Positions 1 to 12,360 of a stretch of 64,000 nt of DNA are shown piece after piece. How positions within the stretch are numbered: position 1 is the stretch's first letter; each line of letters opens with the position of its first letter. The notes under the pieces were generated by a model. That model made no database searches. It saw only the letters and a list, made by a program, of their open reading frames with translations, and was not told the origin of the DNA. A program made the translations under genes and the position numbers. Origin of the DNA: Anadara kagoshimensis (Eukaryota; Mollusca; Bivalvia; Arcoida; Arcidae); NCBI GenBank assembly GCA_021292105.1, contig CM037869.1:34132335-34196334 (forward strand), written 5' to 3'.

Positions 1-300
1 CTTGCGCCATTGGCTTCCAAAATTATAACTTTGTCCCACAAAATTGTTCTCGGTTGGCCAAATCTGGTCCATCTCTTAAGTCTCAGTTGAGATTTCAATA
101 TTTCCAGATTTTACCTCTTTCTTGTTTATATTTTTTTTTTACTTATACTGATCTTTACATCAAGTATTGTATTATGTCAACTCAGTTTTTAAAAATATAA
201 CCCCATGTTTTTTTCAAGGCCTGGGTCAGGATGATCCCACCAACTACATTACTGGATTGAACACTGATTTTAAAAGTGCAGGGCATGGTTGTTCAAAGCT
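1..300. repeat. Dispersed repeat fragment, left edge
   Basis: The stretch shares a diverged word order with 47,636-47,875 and in part with 57,955-58,085: a GTTGGCCAA...CTGG start, a run about T-rich 'tttatattttt', then 'ggcctgggtcagg' and 'attgaacactg'. A shorter match (accagggctaggatgacc, attgaacactgg) sits at 35,295-35,335. This is an interspersed repeat of unknown class, cut by the window edge. No terminal repeats were recognised. Confidence 0.5.
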
Positions 301-3300
301 CTGTTAGCTTAACCAGTACATTAGAAAAAATTGTATTGTGCTAGTGTTTGTGAAATCCGTGTAGACAAAAAAAAAACAGTTGATATAATCATTATTGTCA
401 TTTAGAAGTGATTTGTGTTTGTATTGTTCATTTACAAGAAAAACATTGTGTTCATATGATGCTTTTAATATTCACTAATGAACTGGTTAAGCTGACATAG
501 CTTTCAAAAACTGTGCCCGATGTTTAGTTAAGATAACATCTCTAGCAAAATTTAGGAATGTGGTTTATCAGCATGCCACCAAATCAATGCCCTACAACAT
601 TTGTATTCAAATTTCAGTAAAACAAGTAATGCTGTTTACAGGAAAACTTTGTTTATAAATATCATTGGATATATCACATGGAATATTGTGAACCATATTG
701 AGTTCAATGGTGTACTTGATATATAATATTGTTTCCTTTTGAATTTCCATAGAATAATGTAACATTTCTTCTGAAAATGGTTTCGTACCTAATAAAGGGT
801 GTACTGCTATTTCTATATTGCTAGAAGAAACAGTATACATATATTTTGGTCGCTTGAATTAGGTTGTTAATATCTTGTCTATATAGAAAAAAAAAACATG
901 CGATACCTCTAAAATGAGCATGAATGAGAAATTCAGCTTTTATCAGTGGCATCTGTTGTTAAAAGTTCTTGGCCAAATTCAAACATCAAAAAAAGAAAAA
1001 AAAACCAGTGCACTTTCAGTATTTTAGGGTTTTCTTATTATGGTACATGTACATGTACATAAATGAACTCCATAAAACAGTAGCATTGTGCAAGTTCAAC
1101 CGCCAAGTCAAACTCTGATTTCTGTTTTTTTTAATCATTATTTAGAATTCTTGGAATCCCCATACCTGGTATGGTTACTGAATCATTGTATTGACTGCCA
1201 CCATTGCCCATGAATTCCAAATATTTTAGTTTTTGTGTGAAAAATTGTGTCTATTGTGTATGTATGGGAACCTATTGCTATGTGTGAGAATTTTTAAGAC
1301 AAACATGTATATAATACTATAAATTTTATGTGACTGTTATATAGCCATGTTGTTACCTTTATTTTGTAGTGAAAGGAATTGTGAAAATATTGTTGTCTAA
1401 AGTGTTTCTTTTAAGCCGAAATATACATGCAGCCACACCTGTCTGAAAAGGTCAACCATGAGATTTTTACACACAGACTCCATACGCAAATACCATTCTG
1501 GATAAAATTCATTTACCTTTATAGGTTAGTGACTTTCAAAACATATACACCTGGTCAAAACAACAGAATCATGAAATATGCCAGGTAAAATACAACAACC
1601 TATATAGGCAGGTGACCTTTATAAATGTGGGACCTTAGTGCCCGAGTAGTCTAAAGCAGGGGCTTAGTGGATCACAGTCCCTCTCTCCATTTAGTGTTGA
1701 ATACTATTCATGATAGACCATAGTGTGAAAAAAAATTGTCTCTATGCAGTCCGGTTTCCTCCATCATCCCAGAACTGACTGGGGTCATGTAAAGCATTTG
1801 AATGATCTTTAAGACATGTCTAACTTTATTATTTTTATCTTGGTTTATTTCTATAGTCAGAGAATACTTTGTGTATATATATGAATGGTATAAGTGGGAT
1901 GACAGATGTGATGTATTGTAGTGAACAGTGGTTTAAAATCCTCTTTAAAACTTACAAAGATGTTTGTAATGAATCTGTGATGAAAGAAATGTGTATATGC
2001 TGGTCATATTTGTAATTGACTCTAACAAAAAAAATATCTCTGCCATTTTTAAAAATTTTGACACAAAAATTCAATGACATACAACATGCAGTGTAAAGTT
2101 TTTGAATTGATATACAGTTTTTTAATCAGTTTATTACAAACTATGAGAAACAAAAAATCAACTTTTATTACCATCTGTTAATCCCAAACTGAATCAATTT
2201 GCTACTGTAATCACTGTCTCATAATTTTATTATCACACAGCATCAGTATCCATTGGTAAATAAAATAAATATGTGTAAACCAAATACTTTATCAAACAAA
2301 ATCTTTAGCTCAAAAGTTGTTCCTGTGTAAACCAAATACTTTACCGAACAAAATATTTAGTCTAGAAGTGGTTCCACATGGACTAGTTCCACTGTATACG
2401 CAAGTGTATATACAGGTAGTACACGTAGTATATTTTCGTCATAAATGTAAAAATATGCAAAATTTAATTAAATATTTTCATGATTAAAGAACCTGGTTTG
2501 AAAAATTAATCCGTCTGACAAATTTCAAGACGAAGATTTTTCCGATGAATATAAGCAGTCAGATGTGTATTCAGAGGTTTGATAAAATATTGGAAATTAT
2601 CTATTGATACATTTTTTGAAAGATCTTTTTTTCCTAAATATTTGTACATTCATACCAAAGTTTATCTGTTACGTTAATCAGAAGTGGGTAACAACAAATA
2701 TAAATAAATGTTAATTTATTTGTAGAAAAATAAAATATTTATGTTGAATAAATGTTTTTCCTTAATTAGCACTGTTGTTATTTATTCAAAATTTATATAC
2801 ACACTGTCATCCATAAATTATTATACATGTTTAAAACTGGTCATATCATTGTAGACTGAAAATCGTAACAAAATTCAATTGATGAAAGCATCATTCTTTT
2901 AAAGCAAAGTGTTTTCAACTGAAATAAGAGTTGAAATCTTGAAAAATATATTTATTCCCAAATTTTATATTTTCCTGAAAATTCCAAGAGAATTGGTTTT
3001 CATGAAAAAAAACTTTATTGTATACATTTAGATCATGAAACTAAGATTTCATTTTCAAATACTGGTAAAACTTTAACATTTAATTTTGTGAACAAAATTT
3101 GACATGATGATTACAATATAAACCTATGACAAGTACATTGTATATACATGTATTTGTATAGTTATTTATGGATGGCAGTGTATAACTTAATTTTAATAGT
3201 GCTAAATTTATTATTTTCATGTTTATAGGAAAGTAATAAGATTAAATTACCATGTCAATGTGAATTTCAAATCCAGTCAAAATTGATCCAGAATTCTAAT

Positions 3301-3840
3301 TCTGAAAGTTTCTGATTTGGTTTTGTACAGCAGTATAATGATGGATACCTTTGAATGCCAACACAATGACCCGCAAATTAATAATTTTGCAACTCGCAGA
3401 GGTTATTATATCACTGAAAATATTTTTGTGGGAGGCATATACCAGTGTTCTTCTTTCTGTAATACATTGGTTTCTTCAGTCATTTTGACAGACTTTATAA
3501 AAGGGAGAGTCCTGCAGATTTTGGTTGTTTAATGTGGAGGTCAGTTTCTATAAAAAGATTTTTGGATTTCAGACAGGCTTATTGGAGGTTGTTTATGAGT
3601 CATGCCTACGATGTTACAAGGTACATGTATAACATGTAGTTTGTAGGGTCTCATTGCTTGGGTTTGAATCCTAGTGAAAGAAACTTTGTCCAATTAAAAG
3701 TTGCAGAAAGTTATTCCAAGAAAATGCCTTCTTGCAATAAGGTATGGGGATCCATATTTTGCTTTATTTACCATGTGATACATCTCTTTTGATGGACCTA
3801 GTGACTCCCATTTCCAGTTCTTTAGTTCCAGTGCAGTAGA
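301..3840. other. AT-rich non-coding stretch, no gene seen
   Basis: No open frame here looks like protein. Apart from the SINE remnant at 1,630-1,815, it is plain AT-rich sequence with many short A and T runs. An AATAAA at 2,747-2,752 followed by a GT-rich stretch could be the end of a long 3' UTR of a plus-strand gene lying left of the window, but nothing else supports that. Confidence 0.5.
1630..1815 (+). repeat. Degenerate tRNA-derived SINE remnant
   Basis: A worn tRNA-like head (cccgagtagtctaaagc ... gttgaatactattc, a damaged B box) is followed by a body also present at 3,950-4,020 and 57,185-57,240: 'tccatcatcccagaactgac'. It belongs to the same family as the copies at 3,843 and 4,255. 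Confidence 0.45.
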
Positions 3841-3842
3841 GG

Positions 3843-4130
3843 AACATTGGTGGTTGAGTGGTTTAAAGTGGTTTAAGGATAACAGTGCCTCTCATCACTT
3901 AGGTTTGAATCCCACTAAAGCTCATCCTAATGTGAGATTTGTCAGATAACTTGCCAAAGGTTGCTAGTTTTATCTGGACACTCCAGTTGCCTCTTCATCC
4001 CACAACTGACTACTTCAATGTTAGTGATAAGAATTTGACTGTTGTGTTAAACACCTTAACTTCACGTTGCTATTTTCAAAAGATGTTGAATTCCAAAAAT
4101 ATCTGGGGTCAAATCCTGACCTTTGATGGG
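3843..4130 (+). repeat. tRNA-derived SINE, plus strand
   Basis: A head with tRNA-like boxes (gttgagtggtttaaagtgg as A box, aggtttgaatccca as B box) is followed by the family body (ctccagttgcctcttcatcc, cacaactgac). It faces an inverted copy at 4,255-4,520, so the pair could fold into a long imperfect stem. A 91-residue open frame lies across it by chance. Confidence 0.55.
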
Positions 4131-4254
4131 TACAGTGAAGCCTCTATCAACAGAAATACCACAGTAGCTAGGCGTACCGGTACTGGTGCCTCACAATACA
4201 ACATCAGTCTGTGATTCAATACTTTTTGATACGATACAAATTGGCATTTAAAAT

Positions 4255-4520
4255 GCAGTTTTTCAAAGGTTTTGAAACTTAGTTTGGTGTTTGGTGGAGT
4301 AATGGAGTTGTACATCCCAGTCAAGATTCTTTCATTTATATTGAGGCAACCAATTCTGGAATTGTGGAGGAAACCATAGTGTATGGATAAAACTGTCAAC
4401 TTTCAGCAAGCAAATTGACAACACTTTCTCATACCAGGATCTGTGCCGAGTGGGATTCCAAATTGGGCGGTGAGAGGTATTGTGATAAATTTCGAACAAT
4501 CCACCACTGGTGCCCCCTAC
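4255..4520 (-). repeat. tRNA-derived SINE, minus strand
   Basis: Read on the minus strand this is the same family as 3,843-4,130: a damaged head ending in a B-box-like 'tggaatcccactcggc', then the 'tttcctccacaattcc' body. The far end (gtcaagattctttcatttat, plus strand) matches other SINE tails in the window, such as 29,441-29,462 and 43,085-43,105. Confidence 0.5.
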
Positions 4521-4844
4521 CGTTAATGGTGATCATAAAGGTAAAGGGAGATAATTGAAAACACAAATCCTGAAATTATAGGATAATATATTTATTGTAC
4601 AATATCATGATGATGGGTAATTCATGTCTACAAAAAGTGAAAGACAGAAAAACATAGTACAGAAATAAACAGTATGCATTAAGACAATTAATAGATACAG
4701 AAGTTTTACAATATTCGTGGAACACATGTATGTGATGTTGGGGGTGGACCATTAACATACTGTATGTACAGTAATGTACAGTTCACATGATCAACACATA
4801 AACACTATTTTGGGGGTAGGGAATTTACACATGCACATACCCTA

Positions 4845-5200
4845 GTGTGTAATATACTGTATACAGTTCACATGTATATGATTTTGGGGGTTGGGGAATT
4901 TACACATGTATATGATTTTGGGGGTTGGGGAATTTACACATGTATGTGATTTTGGGGTCCGCGAATTTACACATGTATGTGATTTTGGGGTTAGTGAATT
5001 TACACATGTACCGGTATGTGATTTTGGGGTTGGCGAATTTACATACTGTATACAGTTCACATGATCAACACCTGTACACGATTTAGGGATGGGGAAATTT
5101 ACACATGCCCATACCATACTGTATAATATGCAGTTCACATGATCAACACATGTATGTGGTTTTAGGGGTGGGGAAATTTACACATGTACATACATGCAGT
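4845..5200. repeat. Minisatellite, about 40-bp units
   Basis: Units of the form 'acacatgtatatgattttgg' plus 'gggttggggaatttac' repeat with changes of a few bases, interrupted by 'ctgtatacagttcacatg' blocks. The minus strand gives a 98-residue open frame of repeating VNSPTPKSHTC-like units, which I read as a by-product of the repeat and not a gene. Confidence 0.7.
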
Positions 5201-5520
5201 TCACATGATCTACACACAAACATTCACTTGGGATACAAAATTTACAGTATTTTCACTCGGATGGGGATACAAAATTTATCATACTTTCACTTGGATCATA
5301 ACTATATATTGTATATATTGAATGACTTAAATTTATCAGGATGAAGAATTTATGTATAAATGTATATGGATTCCAAATCACCGTGAAATCTACAGATTAC
5401 TCGACATCAACATTATAAACTGTACATGTACTGGGGATGACATTATATTCTCCAAAACTTAATTATTACAGACTATTATGAATAACTTAAATTATGAGAT
5501 ACAGAAATTACAATGTAATA

Positions 5521-5705
5521 CTGTAAACATACCGTAGTTATTCTCGAATGGGGGTAATTTTCATGAATTGGGCAAATGAAACTATATGTAAAGAAAAATA
5601 TCCCCTTTCTTACAATTAATACATTTTACCTGCAGAAAGTATACATGGAAAAATCAAGAAAATACCCCCTGAGCTTTAAATTGGTGAAATTAACCGCATT
5701 TACAG
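5521..5705. mobile_element. MITE with CTGTAAAC terminal repeats and TA target sites
   Basis: The 185-bp element starts CTGTAAACATACC and ends GCATTTACAG. TA dinucleotides sit directly outside both ends (5,519-5,520 and 5,706-5,707). TA target duplication with short inverted ends is the hallmark of Tc1/mariner-type non-autonomous elements. Other copies lie at 27,111-28,064, 39,847-40,063 and 61,081-61,288. Confidence 0.65.
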
Positions 5706-5734
5706 TAAATCACATATACAAATGAACTTCATAT

Positions 5735-5995
5735 GTCCACATAATATTCTCCAGTCTAACATTATGGGTCAGGGTGTCCCCGAAAAACCAACAAAATTGG
5801 AACACCACAAAAATTTTTGAGTTTCCACTGAACAGTTTATGGAAAATTTAGGAAATGTGTTAAGCCATGTGACAATGTTCCTTGTGGATATATTCTCCAG
5901 TCTAAAGTTATGGGTCAGGGTGTCCACGAAAAACAACAAAATTGGAACACCATAGAAATTAATGATTTTCCACTGAACAATTTATTGGAAATTTA
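5735..5995. repeat. Tandem duplication, about 135-bp units, two copies
   Basis: Both units carry 'atattctccagtctaa', 'gttatgggtcagggtgtcc' (attatg in the first copy), 'aaaattggaacacca' and 'tttccactgaaca'. The core 'gggtgtccacgaaaa...attgg.acacca' occurs again at 46,063-46,100 beside the 21-bp minisatellite in RSRC1, so it is a dispersed repeat that was duplicated here. Confidence 0.65.
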
Positions 5996-6247
5996 GAAAA
6001 TAAGCTGTGTTAAGTAATGTTGCTTCTGGTTATTTATCACTACTGTTTGGCTTGTTATTTCTGATTATAAATAAGTAGTTTTAATATTTTTCCCTTGTAG
6101 AAAGTTGCAACTGATTTAAATTATTATACAGCATTTGACCATTAAGCCCTGACAAAGGCATGTGGAAGGTAGCCTCACAGTAAACAATGAATATAATCCC
6201 AACTTCTATTTTCACATATGTACTCCAGGACTTGGTTTTGATATATA

Positions 6248-6425
6248 CAGCAAAACCTGCCTATAAAGGACACCCAAATAACTAGTACAGAGGGCCTTTA
6301 TAGATGGATGGCCCTAATATACATGTTTAAATAGAATGAATAAAGAGCAATTGGGATACAATTTTACTGGCCTTTAAAAGCAGGTGGTCCTTATATAGAG
6401 GTTGCCTTTAAGGAAGGTTTGGCTG
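6248..6425 (+). mobile_element. MITE, CAGTC-AACCTGTC family, copy 1
   Basis: The 178-bp element starts CAGCAAAACCTGCCTATAAA and ends GGAAGGTTTGGCTG, with TA on both sides. Internal words (acacccaa, aataaagagcaattgggat, actggcctttaaaagcagg) are shared with copies near 12,184, 13,183, 42,412 and 56,510. All five copies lie in the same orientation. Inferred class: Tc1/mariner-derived MITE. Confidence 0.65.
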
Positions 6426-6454
6426 TAATCTGTAGAAACTTTAAGCTTTCTACA

Positions 6455-8336
6455 AACAAGAGGCCCATGGGCCTTAACGCTCACCTGAAGAAGAGTACAT
6501 ATCTTATGCAGAGGTTCAATGATCAATGACATTAATAAAAGAGAATATCAAAATTTTCAGCAGTAAGGGCCAATAATATGCAAGTATTTTTGCAAATTAA
6601 TTATAATAATTATTATATAAGTATGCTATATATAACATATTTAAAGTCTAGCTACAATATATTATTTATAAACAGCTAAAACATCTGTATATTAAAATGT
6701 GCATTAGGCCAATACCTACAGTATTCCAATATACATGCCTATACAAAGAGTTTATAGTTTTTGAGATAATTAACCATTTAGGTATTCGTTTGCATCTATG
6801 ACCTTGACCTTTAAATCTATGACCTTCATTCATATATCAAAATGATTGTTGTGCAAATGCCTACAATATTCCAATGTACATGCCTATACAAAAAGTTTAT
6901 AGTTTTTGAGATAATTAACCATTTAAGTATTCGTTCGCGTCTATGACCTTGACCTTTGAACCTATGACCTTCATTCATATATCAAAATGATTGTTAGGCC
7001 AATACGTACCTTATTCCAATATACATGCCTATACAAAAAGTTTATAGTTTTTGAGATAATTAACCTTTTAAGTATTCATTTGCATCTATGACCTTGACCT
7101 TTAAACCTATGACCTTTATCTATATATCAAAATGATCGATAGGCCAATACCTACAATATTCTAATATACATGCCTATACAAAAGTTTATAGTTTCTGAGA
7201 TAATTAACCATTTAAGTATTAGTTTGCATCTATGACCTTGACCTTTGAACCTATGAACTTCATTCATATATCGAAATGATTGTTGTGCAAATGCCTACAA
7301 TATTCTAATATACATGCCTATACAAAAGTTTATAGTTTTTGAGATAATTAACCATTTAAATATTCGTTCGCAGCTATGACCTTGACCTTTTAACCTATGA
7401 CCTTCATTCATATATCAAAATGATCGTTAGACCAATACCTACAATATTCCAATATACATGCCTATACAAAAAGTTTATAGTTTTTGAGATAATTAACTAT
7501 TTAAGTATCTGTTTGCGTCTATGACCTTGACCTTTGAACCTATGACCTTTATCTATATATCAAAATTATCGTTAGGCCAATACCTACAATAGTCCAATAT
7601 ACATGCCTATACAAAAAGTTTATAGTTTTTGAGATAATTAACTATTTTGGTATTCTTGGACATCTGTGACCTTGACCTTTGAACCCATGACCCTGATCTA
7701 TGTATCAAAATGATCCTCATGTTAATACCTACAAATAACTGAAAATCCTACGCCATTTTCACGAGAAATGTTAAAAAAATAGCATTTTTTATCAAAGGTC
7801 AAAAACTGGGACATGACCTTGACCTTCGACCTTGACATCAATTGGAAGAAAATTACAAGACAAGATCAACAGTGAAAACTCCATACAATTATCTTCAGCC
7901 GTTATGCAGTTATAACAATAAATGTCTCATTTTAAAAATTACGTAATTTTACGCAAAAAACGCGTAACCTTTTTCGTCTAATTTTCATGAAAAACACAAT
8001 TTTATTGTTCCCAGGTATGCTGAATCCAAATATCCAATCAAAAATTGCCTGCACCTTTTGCTTTCAGAGAAGAAGATTTTTTTGTCTTTTTGCTATTTTT
8101 AGTAACAGCGGCCATCTTGTTGGGCGTGGCCAAACCCCGAACACAATTTTGAAAGGCTGCTACCCAGGCATGATAATCACTAAGTTTCATCAAATATGGC
8201 CCAGTAGTTTTGGAGGAGAAGATTAAAATGTAAAGTTTACACACGACGGACGACGGACGACGGGCGACGCACGACGCACGACGGACGGTGATAGATTGCA
8301 ATAGCTCATCTGAGCCTTTGGCTCAGGTGAGCTAAA
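6455..8336 (+). mobile_element. Palindrome-capped repeat element, copy A (non-autonomous)
   Basis: The left end is AACAAGAGGCCCATGGGCC, holding a perfect 12-base palindrome GGCCCATGGGCC, then GCTCACCTGA. A short unique part follows, then about seven tandem 145-bp units (6,700-7,740), a unique right part, a CGACGGA-type run (8,240-8,288) and a hairpin TGAGCCTTTGGCTCA followed by GGTGAGCTAAAAA. GCTCACCTGA at the left is the inverse complement of TCAGGTGAGC at the right. No protein-coding capacity is seen. Full copies recur at 48,604-52,311 and 49,884-51,918. The design (tandem core plus hairpin ends) recalls the bivalve pearl elements thought to be Helitron-like; I could not confirm the class. 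Confidence 0.75.
6700..7740 (+). repeat. Tandem 145-bp core array with TGACCTTGACCT boxes
   Basis: About seven units share 'atacatgcctatacaaaaag', 'tttatagtttttgagataat', 'tatgaccttgacctttgaac' and 'cttcattcatatatcaaaat'. Unit starts near 6,731, 6,876, 7,021, 7,166, 7,312, 7,457 and 7,601 give the period. Each unit holds TGACCTTGACCT plus a third TGACCT about seven bases on. On the other strand that is AGGTCAAGGTCA, the half-site of nuclear receptors. Confidence 0.8.
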
Positions 8337-8339
8337 AAT

Positions 8340-8750
8340 TGAGATATCTACTCCATCATTCCATATGAAAATCACCAGCATTTCACATGTACAAGTGCCA
8401 GCATTCTACATGTAAAACCATCGGCATTTCACATAAAAGATCACCAGCATTTCACATGAAAATTAATTTCCAAATCTTTATTCATAATCTTGAAATTTCA
8501 CATAAGTTTCATTTTATACAAGGTTTTTTTTTTTTGATGAAGCATTAACCAGTTTTACAATAAAATATTTGTTACGACTTGGATAGCCTGTAGAAAATCA
8601 CTGATACACTGGTTTTTTCTTTAACCCCAGATTCTAATTTTAACTCGTTCTCTACAGAAAATAATATCAAGTTTTACAAAAGGTAAAAAACAATTAATAA
8701 TAAAGAGCAAATATATCATAACATAATCTGTAGAAAAGTTGATTGCATGT
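8340..8750. other. Non-coding, small 'cagcatttcacatg' repeats
   Basis: At 8,370-8,460 the phrase 'accagcatttcacatg' recurs four times with changes. The remainder is AT-rich sequence in which I see no feature. Confidence 0.5.
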
Positions 8751-8799
8751 AGATGAATATAAAAAGAATATTTAAAATTACTAGAAAAAAAAATTGGAC

Positions 8800-9065
8800 A
8801 TCTACATTAGCATTTTACATGTACCAGTATTTTGACAACTACATCATTGTGTACTTGGTTTTAGACAATTACATCAGCATTTTATGTGTACACATATTTT
8901 TGGACATCTACATCAACATTTTATGTGTACTTGGTTTTTGACAACTACATCAGCATTTAATGTCTACTTATTTTTTGACAACTACATATGCATTTTATGT
9001 GTACTTGGATTTTGACAATTACATCAATATTTCAGGTGTACACATATTAGACATGACATCATCAT
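8800..9065. repeat. Minisatellite, about 42-bp units
   Basis: Units built on 'tttttgacaactacatcagc' and 'attttatgtgtacttgg' repeat six to seven times. Two short plus-strand open frames (8,753-8,941 and 8,960-9,247) run through it and give FDNYI-like repeats; these follow from the repeat. Confidence 0.65.
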
Positions 9066-9980
9066 TTTGTGTGTCCGTATGTAGGTACACACATTTTACA
9101 GGCTTATACTTCCCAGTATTAACATTATTTATTTATCAATATCTTAATTATTATATACATGTATATTATATATCTGTATATATAAAATTAAATTTTTATC
9201 TGTATTTATTTAATCTTTATTTATATATACAATTTAATCATCATTAATAGTGCGTCAAGTTTGACCTAGCCATTTGACCTTTAACTTGAATATTCAAACA
9301 GACATATCCATTGTGTAATTTAGGGGCTATATAAAGTTGATGTATAAGGATAGATGATAGTAATACTGGGTACCAGGTGTTTATGGTAAAAAAGCATGCT
9401 GTCTTGCCTAAATCACACTGTCTATTTGCCCAATCTAATATTCAAACTAAAGGTCAAACAGCCAGGTCAAACTTGACATACTATACTGTGTACAATATTT
9501 ACAATACAGATCATCTCTTACATTATATTAGTAGTTATATAAACAGTCATGTATTTATCTATTAATAGCATAAAATGTTGACAAAGTTCACGTAAAATTA
9601 AAGTCATTATTCATCTCCCATTCAAACAAGATCCTCATGCACATGATCATAGGAAAAAGCTACTTATTTTGTTTCTCTCATAAAAAGGGAGGTAATGCTA
9701 CAAGGATTAGGTTAAAAAATATCACAAGTTGTCTTTCATTATTATCTCATGTGAGTACAAAAAGGGAGACAACTCTGAGAAATAACCATATAAAAAATAT
9801 CAAGAGTTTTTAAATTGGATCAGACATGGAAAAAATTACTGCATTATTCAATAAGCGTAATCATCTTACACTAGATCAAGGTTCTCGTAAAAAGGAGGAG
9901 ATGAGCTTAAGGAGTGAAAATATACAACATATCTTTTTCATTGAACTTATATTACATATTATTACTAATAATGACCCATA
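9066..9980. other. AT-rich non-coding stretch
   Basis: No gene is seen. A 30-base word about 'tgacctagccatttgacctt' (9,260-9,285) and a related inverse 'aggtcaaacagccaggtcaa' (9,450-9,470) could form a weak inverted pair. Nothing else stands out. Confidence 0.4.
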
Positions 9981-10039
9981 TTATACCAGTTTTAATTTTA
10001 CAGCACGGCTGTTTCGGAATACAATTCTTCATCAGTAGT
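9981..10039 (+). repeat. 60-bp repeat, left partner of an inverted pair
   Basis: The stretch with 'acagcacggctgtttcgg' and 'aattcttcatcagtagtg' is the reverse complement of 13,951-14,011, apart from a 4-base insertion and a few substitutions. The pair is about 3.9 kb apart. It may mark the ends of one insertion or two copies of a short dispersed repeat (the TTTCGGAATA...ATCAG core resembles tails of widespread metazoan SINEs). Confidence 0.6.
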
Positions 10040-10975
10040 GCTTGGACCAAAATCATGAAACCAAAATCATCTTCAAGATTTTGAAAAGATAGTCAAAGGA
10101 CCAAAATATATTTTACCAAATTTAATTAAGGAATTATTTTGCACGAGGGAGTAATAACTTAGTTTTTTTAATTTATATATAAGTAAAAATATATAGAAAA
10201 TAAGAATACACATACCGATTTTCAATAACGAATAGGCTCATCAAATATCATTAAAGTGTTCTTAGTTTTATACAAAAATTTTAGCATAATTCACGGTCAC
10301 AAACAAATTGACTCTAAAAGTAATTTACCAAAGATTATAATCATATAAACCCTGTAAAATCAGATGATTTTAGACAAATTTTAGGTCAGCATGTCCTTGC
10401 CGTAGACAGATTCTACTGAGTGATCGAGTTAAAGGTGACAGTCTTGTGGGAAATCATAATTTTATTGACCAAAGACAGATCTTTACACCTCCATGTAAGG
10501 TGTAAGTGTTTCCATGAAAACAACTGACAGGAAGAGGCGGGGTCAATACAATTTTAAGTTTGGACTTCCTGATTACATTGTTTCAACTGGAAACAGAAAA
10601 TGTTAGTAAATTATAATAAATCTGATTGTCTTTTAAACAAGTATAAAGCTGACAAAAAATGAAAATGACATAACAATTCTATACTTAAAAAAGCATAAAT
10701 AAAACAAATAAGGAAATATTCTAGTAATAACATTTAAAACAAACTTAATCTGTCTGACCTACACTTAAAAAAACTGTGTCTGGTCTATTTCTTAGAATTA
10801 AACTCCAGTTTTAAACAAATTTTTGACATGTCACAAACATTGGAAAGGTAAGACCTTAGTTGCCCCTGGTGAGGGATGAAGTTGACAAACACAAACTTAA
10901 AATGTCTGTGTATATATAAAGACTGTTACACCATGTCCATTTCTAAAAAAATCTGTGTATATATAAATATAATTT
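10040..10975. other. AT-rich non-coding stretch, no feature seen
   Basis: No open frame of note, tandem repeat or terminal repeat was recognised here. Confidence 0.4.
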
Positions 10976-11250
10976 TGAAAAACTGTTGAACTGACAGCTA
11001 CCAGTATGTGGAAAATTGGTTGATGGTCAATGGCATTACCTGGTAAGTCAAAAATATTTGGTGACAATGAAAAGGGTTAACATTCCAAATATGAAAATTC
11101 TGGGATAAACAAAAAGTGTTGAACTGACATCTATGTGGAGAGTGGGTTAAAGGTCAATGGTGTTACCCAGTAAGTCAAAAATATTTAGTGACAACGAAAA
11201 CGGCTAACTACAGGAAATACATATTCCAACCATGAAAATTCTGAGATAAA
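10976..11250. repeat. Tandem duplication, about 135-bp units
   Basis: Two units share 'gttgaactgaca', 'ggtcaatgg.(a/t)ttacc', 'gtaagtcaaaaatattt' and 'atgaaaattctg(g/a)gataaa'. The second unit has a 15-base insertion about 'actacaggaaatac'. Non-coding. Confidence 0.65.
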
Positions 11251-12180
11251 TAAAAGAAAAGATATTCAGGAAGTTACCATTCAACAGACAGACTGGTAAA
11301 ACTCTAACAACATTCTTAGCTACCAACCCATCCCTGGTAAGGACATTGTTATAAGATTTAAGTCTGACAATATGTTAATAATGCCCTCATATGAAGATTG
11401 TCATGGAAGTGCCCTACGGTCAATCCTTCGATGTAATGATTTTGGACAAGTTTAACATCTACATGTGGCCGTTTGGCCACCATACAGATTTTGGTCAGTC
11501 CTTCAAAATTTCAACTTATACATAAAAACCAGTCCACTGAATTTCAAGGATTGATTTGGCTGCTAGAAAACATATAAGGAAATTCGTCAAAAGATTGGCC
11601 AATTTTATTTTCACCCAATTTTATCCCATTTTTGTAGTTTCACAAATTTTAATGAATCCCTTCGCCGTGGCCCACTGTTGTATTCAGAGGAAATTAAAGT
11701 AAAAAAAAAACATCTGTTACACAGAAACCTATCTATAAACAATAAAGTTGGGATTTTAATAAATTAGTTTTATTACACTGGTAGGAAATCTTCATTCAAA
11801 GGATAATAAAATCAGACATATCTATTGTATTTTCACCTCTATATGAGGGGATGGCGTGGGTGAAGTAATGTGGTCGTTATGCCCCAGTCACTTATGAACC
11901 CTATTTGAAGGCCACTCTCTAGACATACAGATAAACATTTCTATCTCAAAGGTGGCTTTAATATCAGAGCTCCCAACCCAATTTTGTGTAAGTGTGGGTC
12001 ACAACCTTAATGCACTGATGGTACATTGTGCACTGCAAGGGCGTTGGGGGTTCTGGGTGCATCATCCCCCTCCCTGTAAAAAGTAAAACTTTTTTTAAGG
12101 TGACCTTTATATGCAGGTTAGTCCATTATGTAGTGGATAATCCTTGACAGTATGACAAACCATAAGGAAATCACAGAGAA
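11251..12180. other. Non-coding stretch, no gene
   Basis: No coding signal is seen. A MITE-end-like scrap (gacctttatatgcaggtta) lies at about 12,102-12,120, just before the MITE at 12,184. Confidence 0.4.
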
Positions 12181-12183
12181 TCG

Positions 12184-12355
12184 GCACCTGTCTATAAAGG
12201 CCACCCAAGGAAACCAGTGAAATTGGCCTTTACTGGCAGGTGGCCTAAATATAGTTTCAAATAACATGAATAAAGAAAAATTGGGATACAATTCTACAGG
12301 CCTTTGGAACCAGGTGGCCTTTATACGCAGGTGGCCTTTAAGGCAGGATGGACTG
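12184..12355 (+). mobile_element. MITE, CAGTC-AACCTGTC family, copy 2
   Basis: The internal body (tctataaaggccacccaagg, aataaagaaaaattgggata, ggtggcctttatacgcagg) matches the other copies. The right end reads GGCAGGATGGACTG followed by TA; the left end (ggcacctgtc) is worn. Confidence 0.6.
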
Positions 12356-12360
12356 TAGTA

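Noticed and set aside
1..2760. The 3' UTR of a plus-strand gene left of the window
   Set aside because: Only one AATAAA and AT-richness support it, and the first 300 bases belong to a dispersed repeat.
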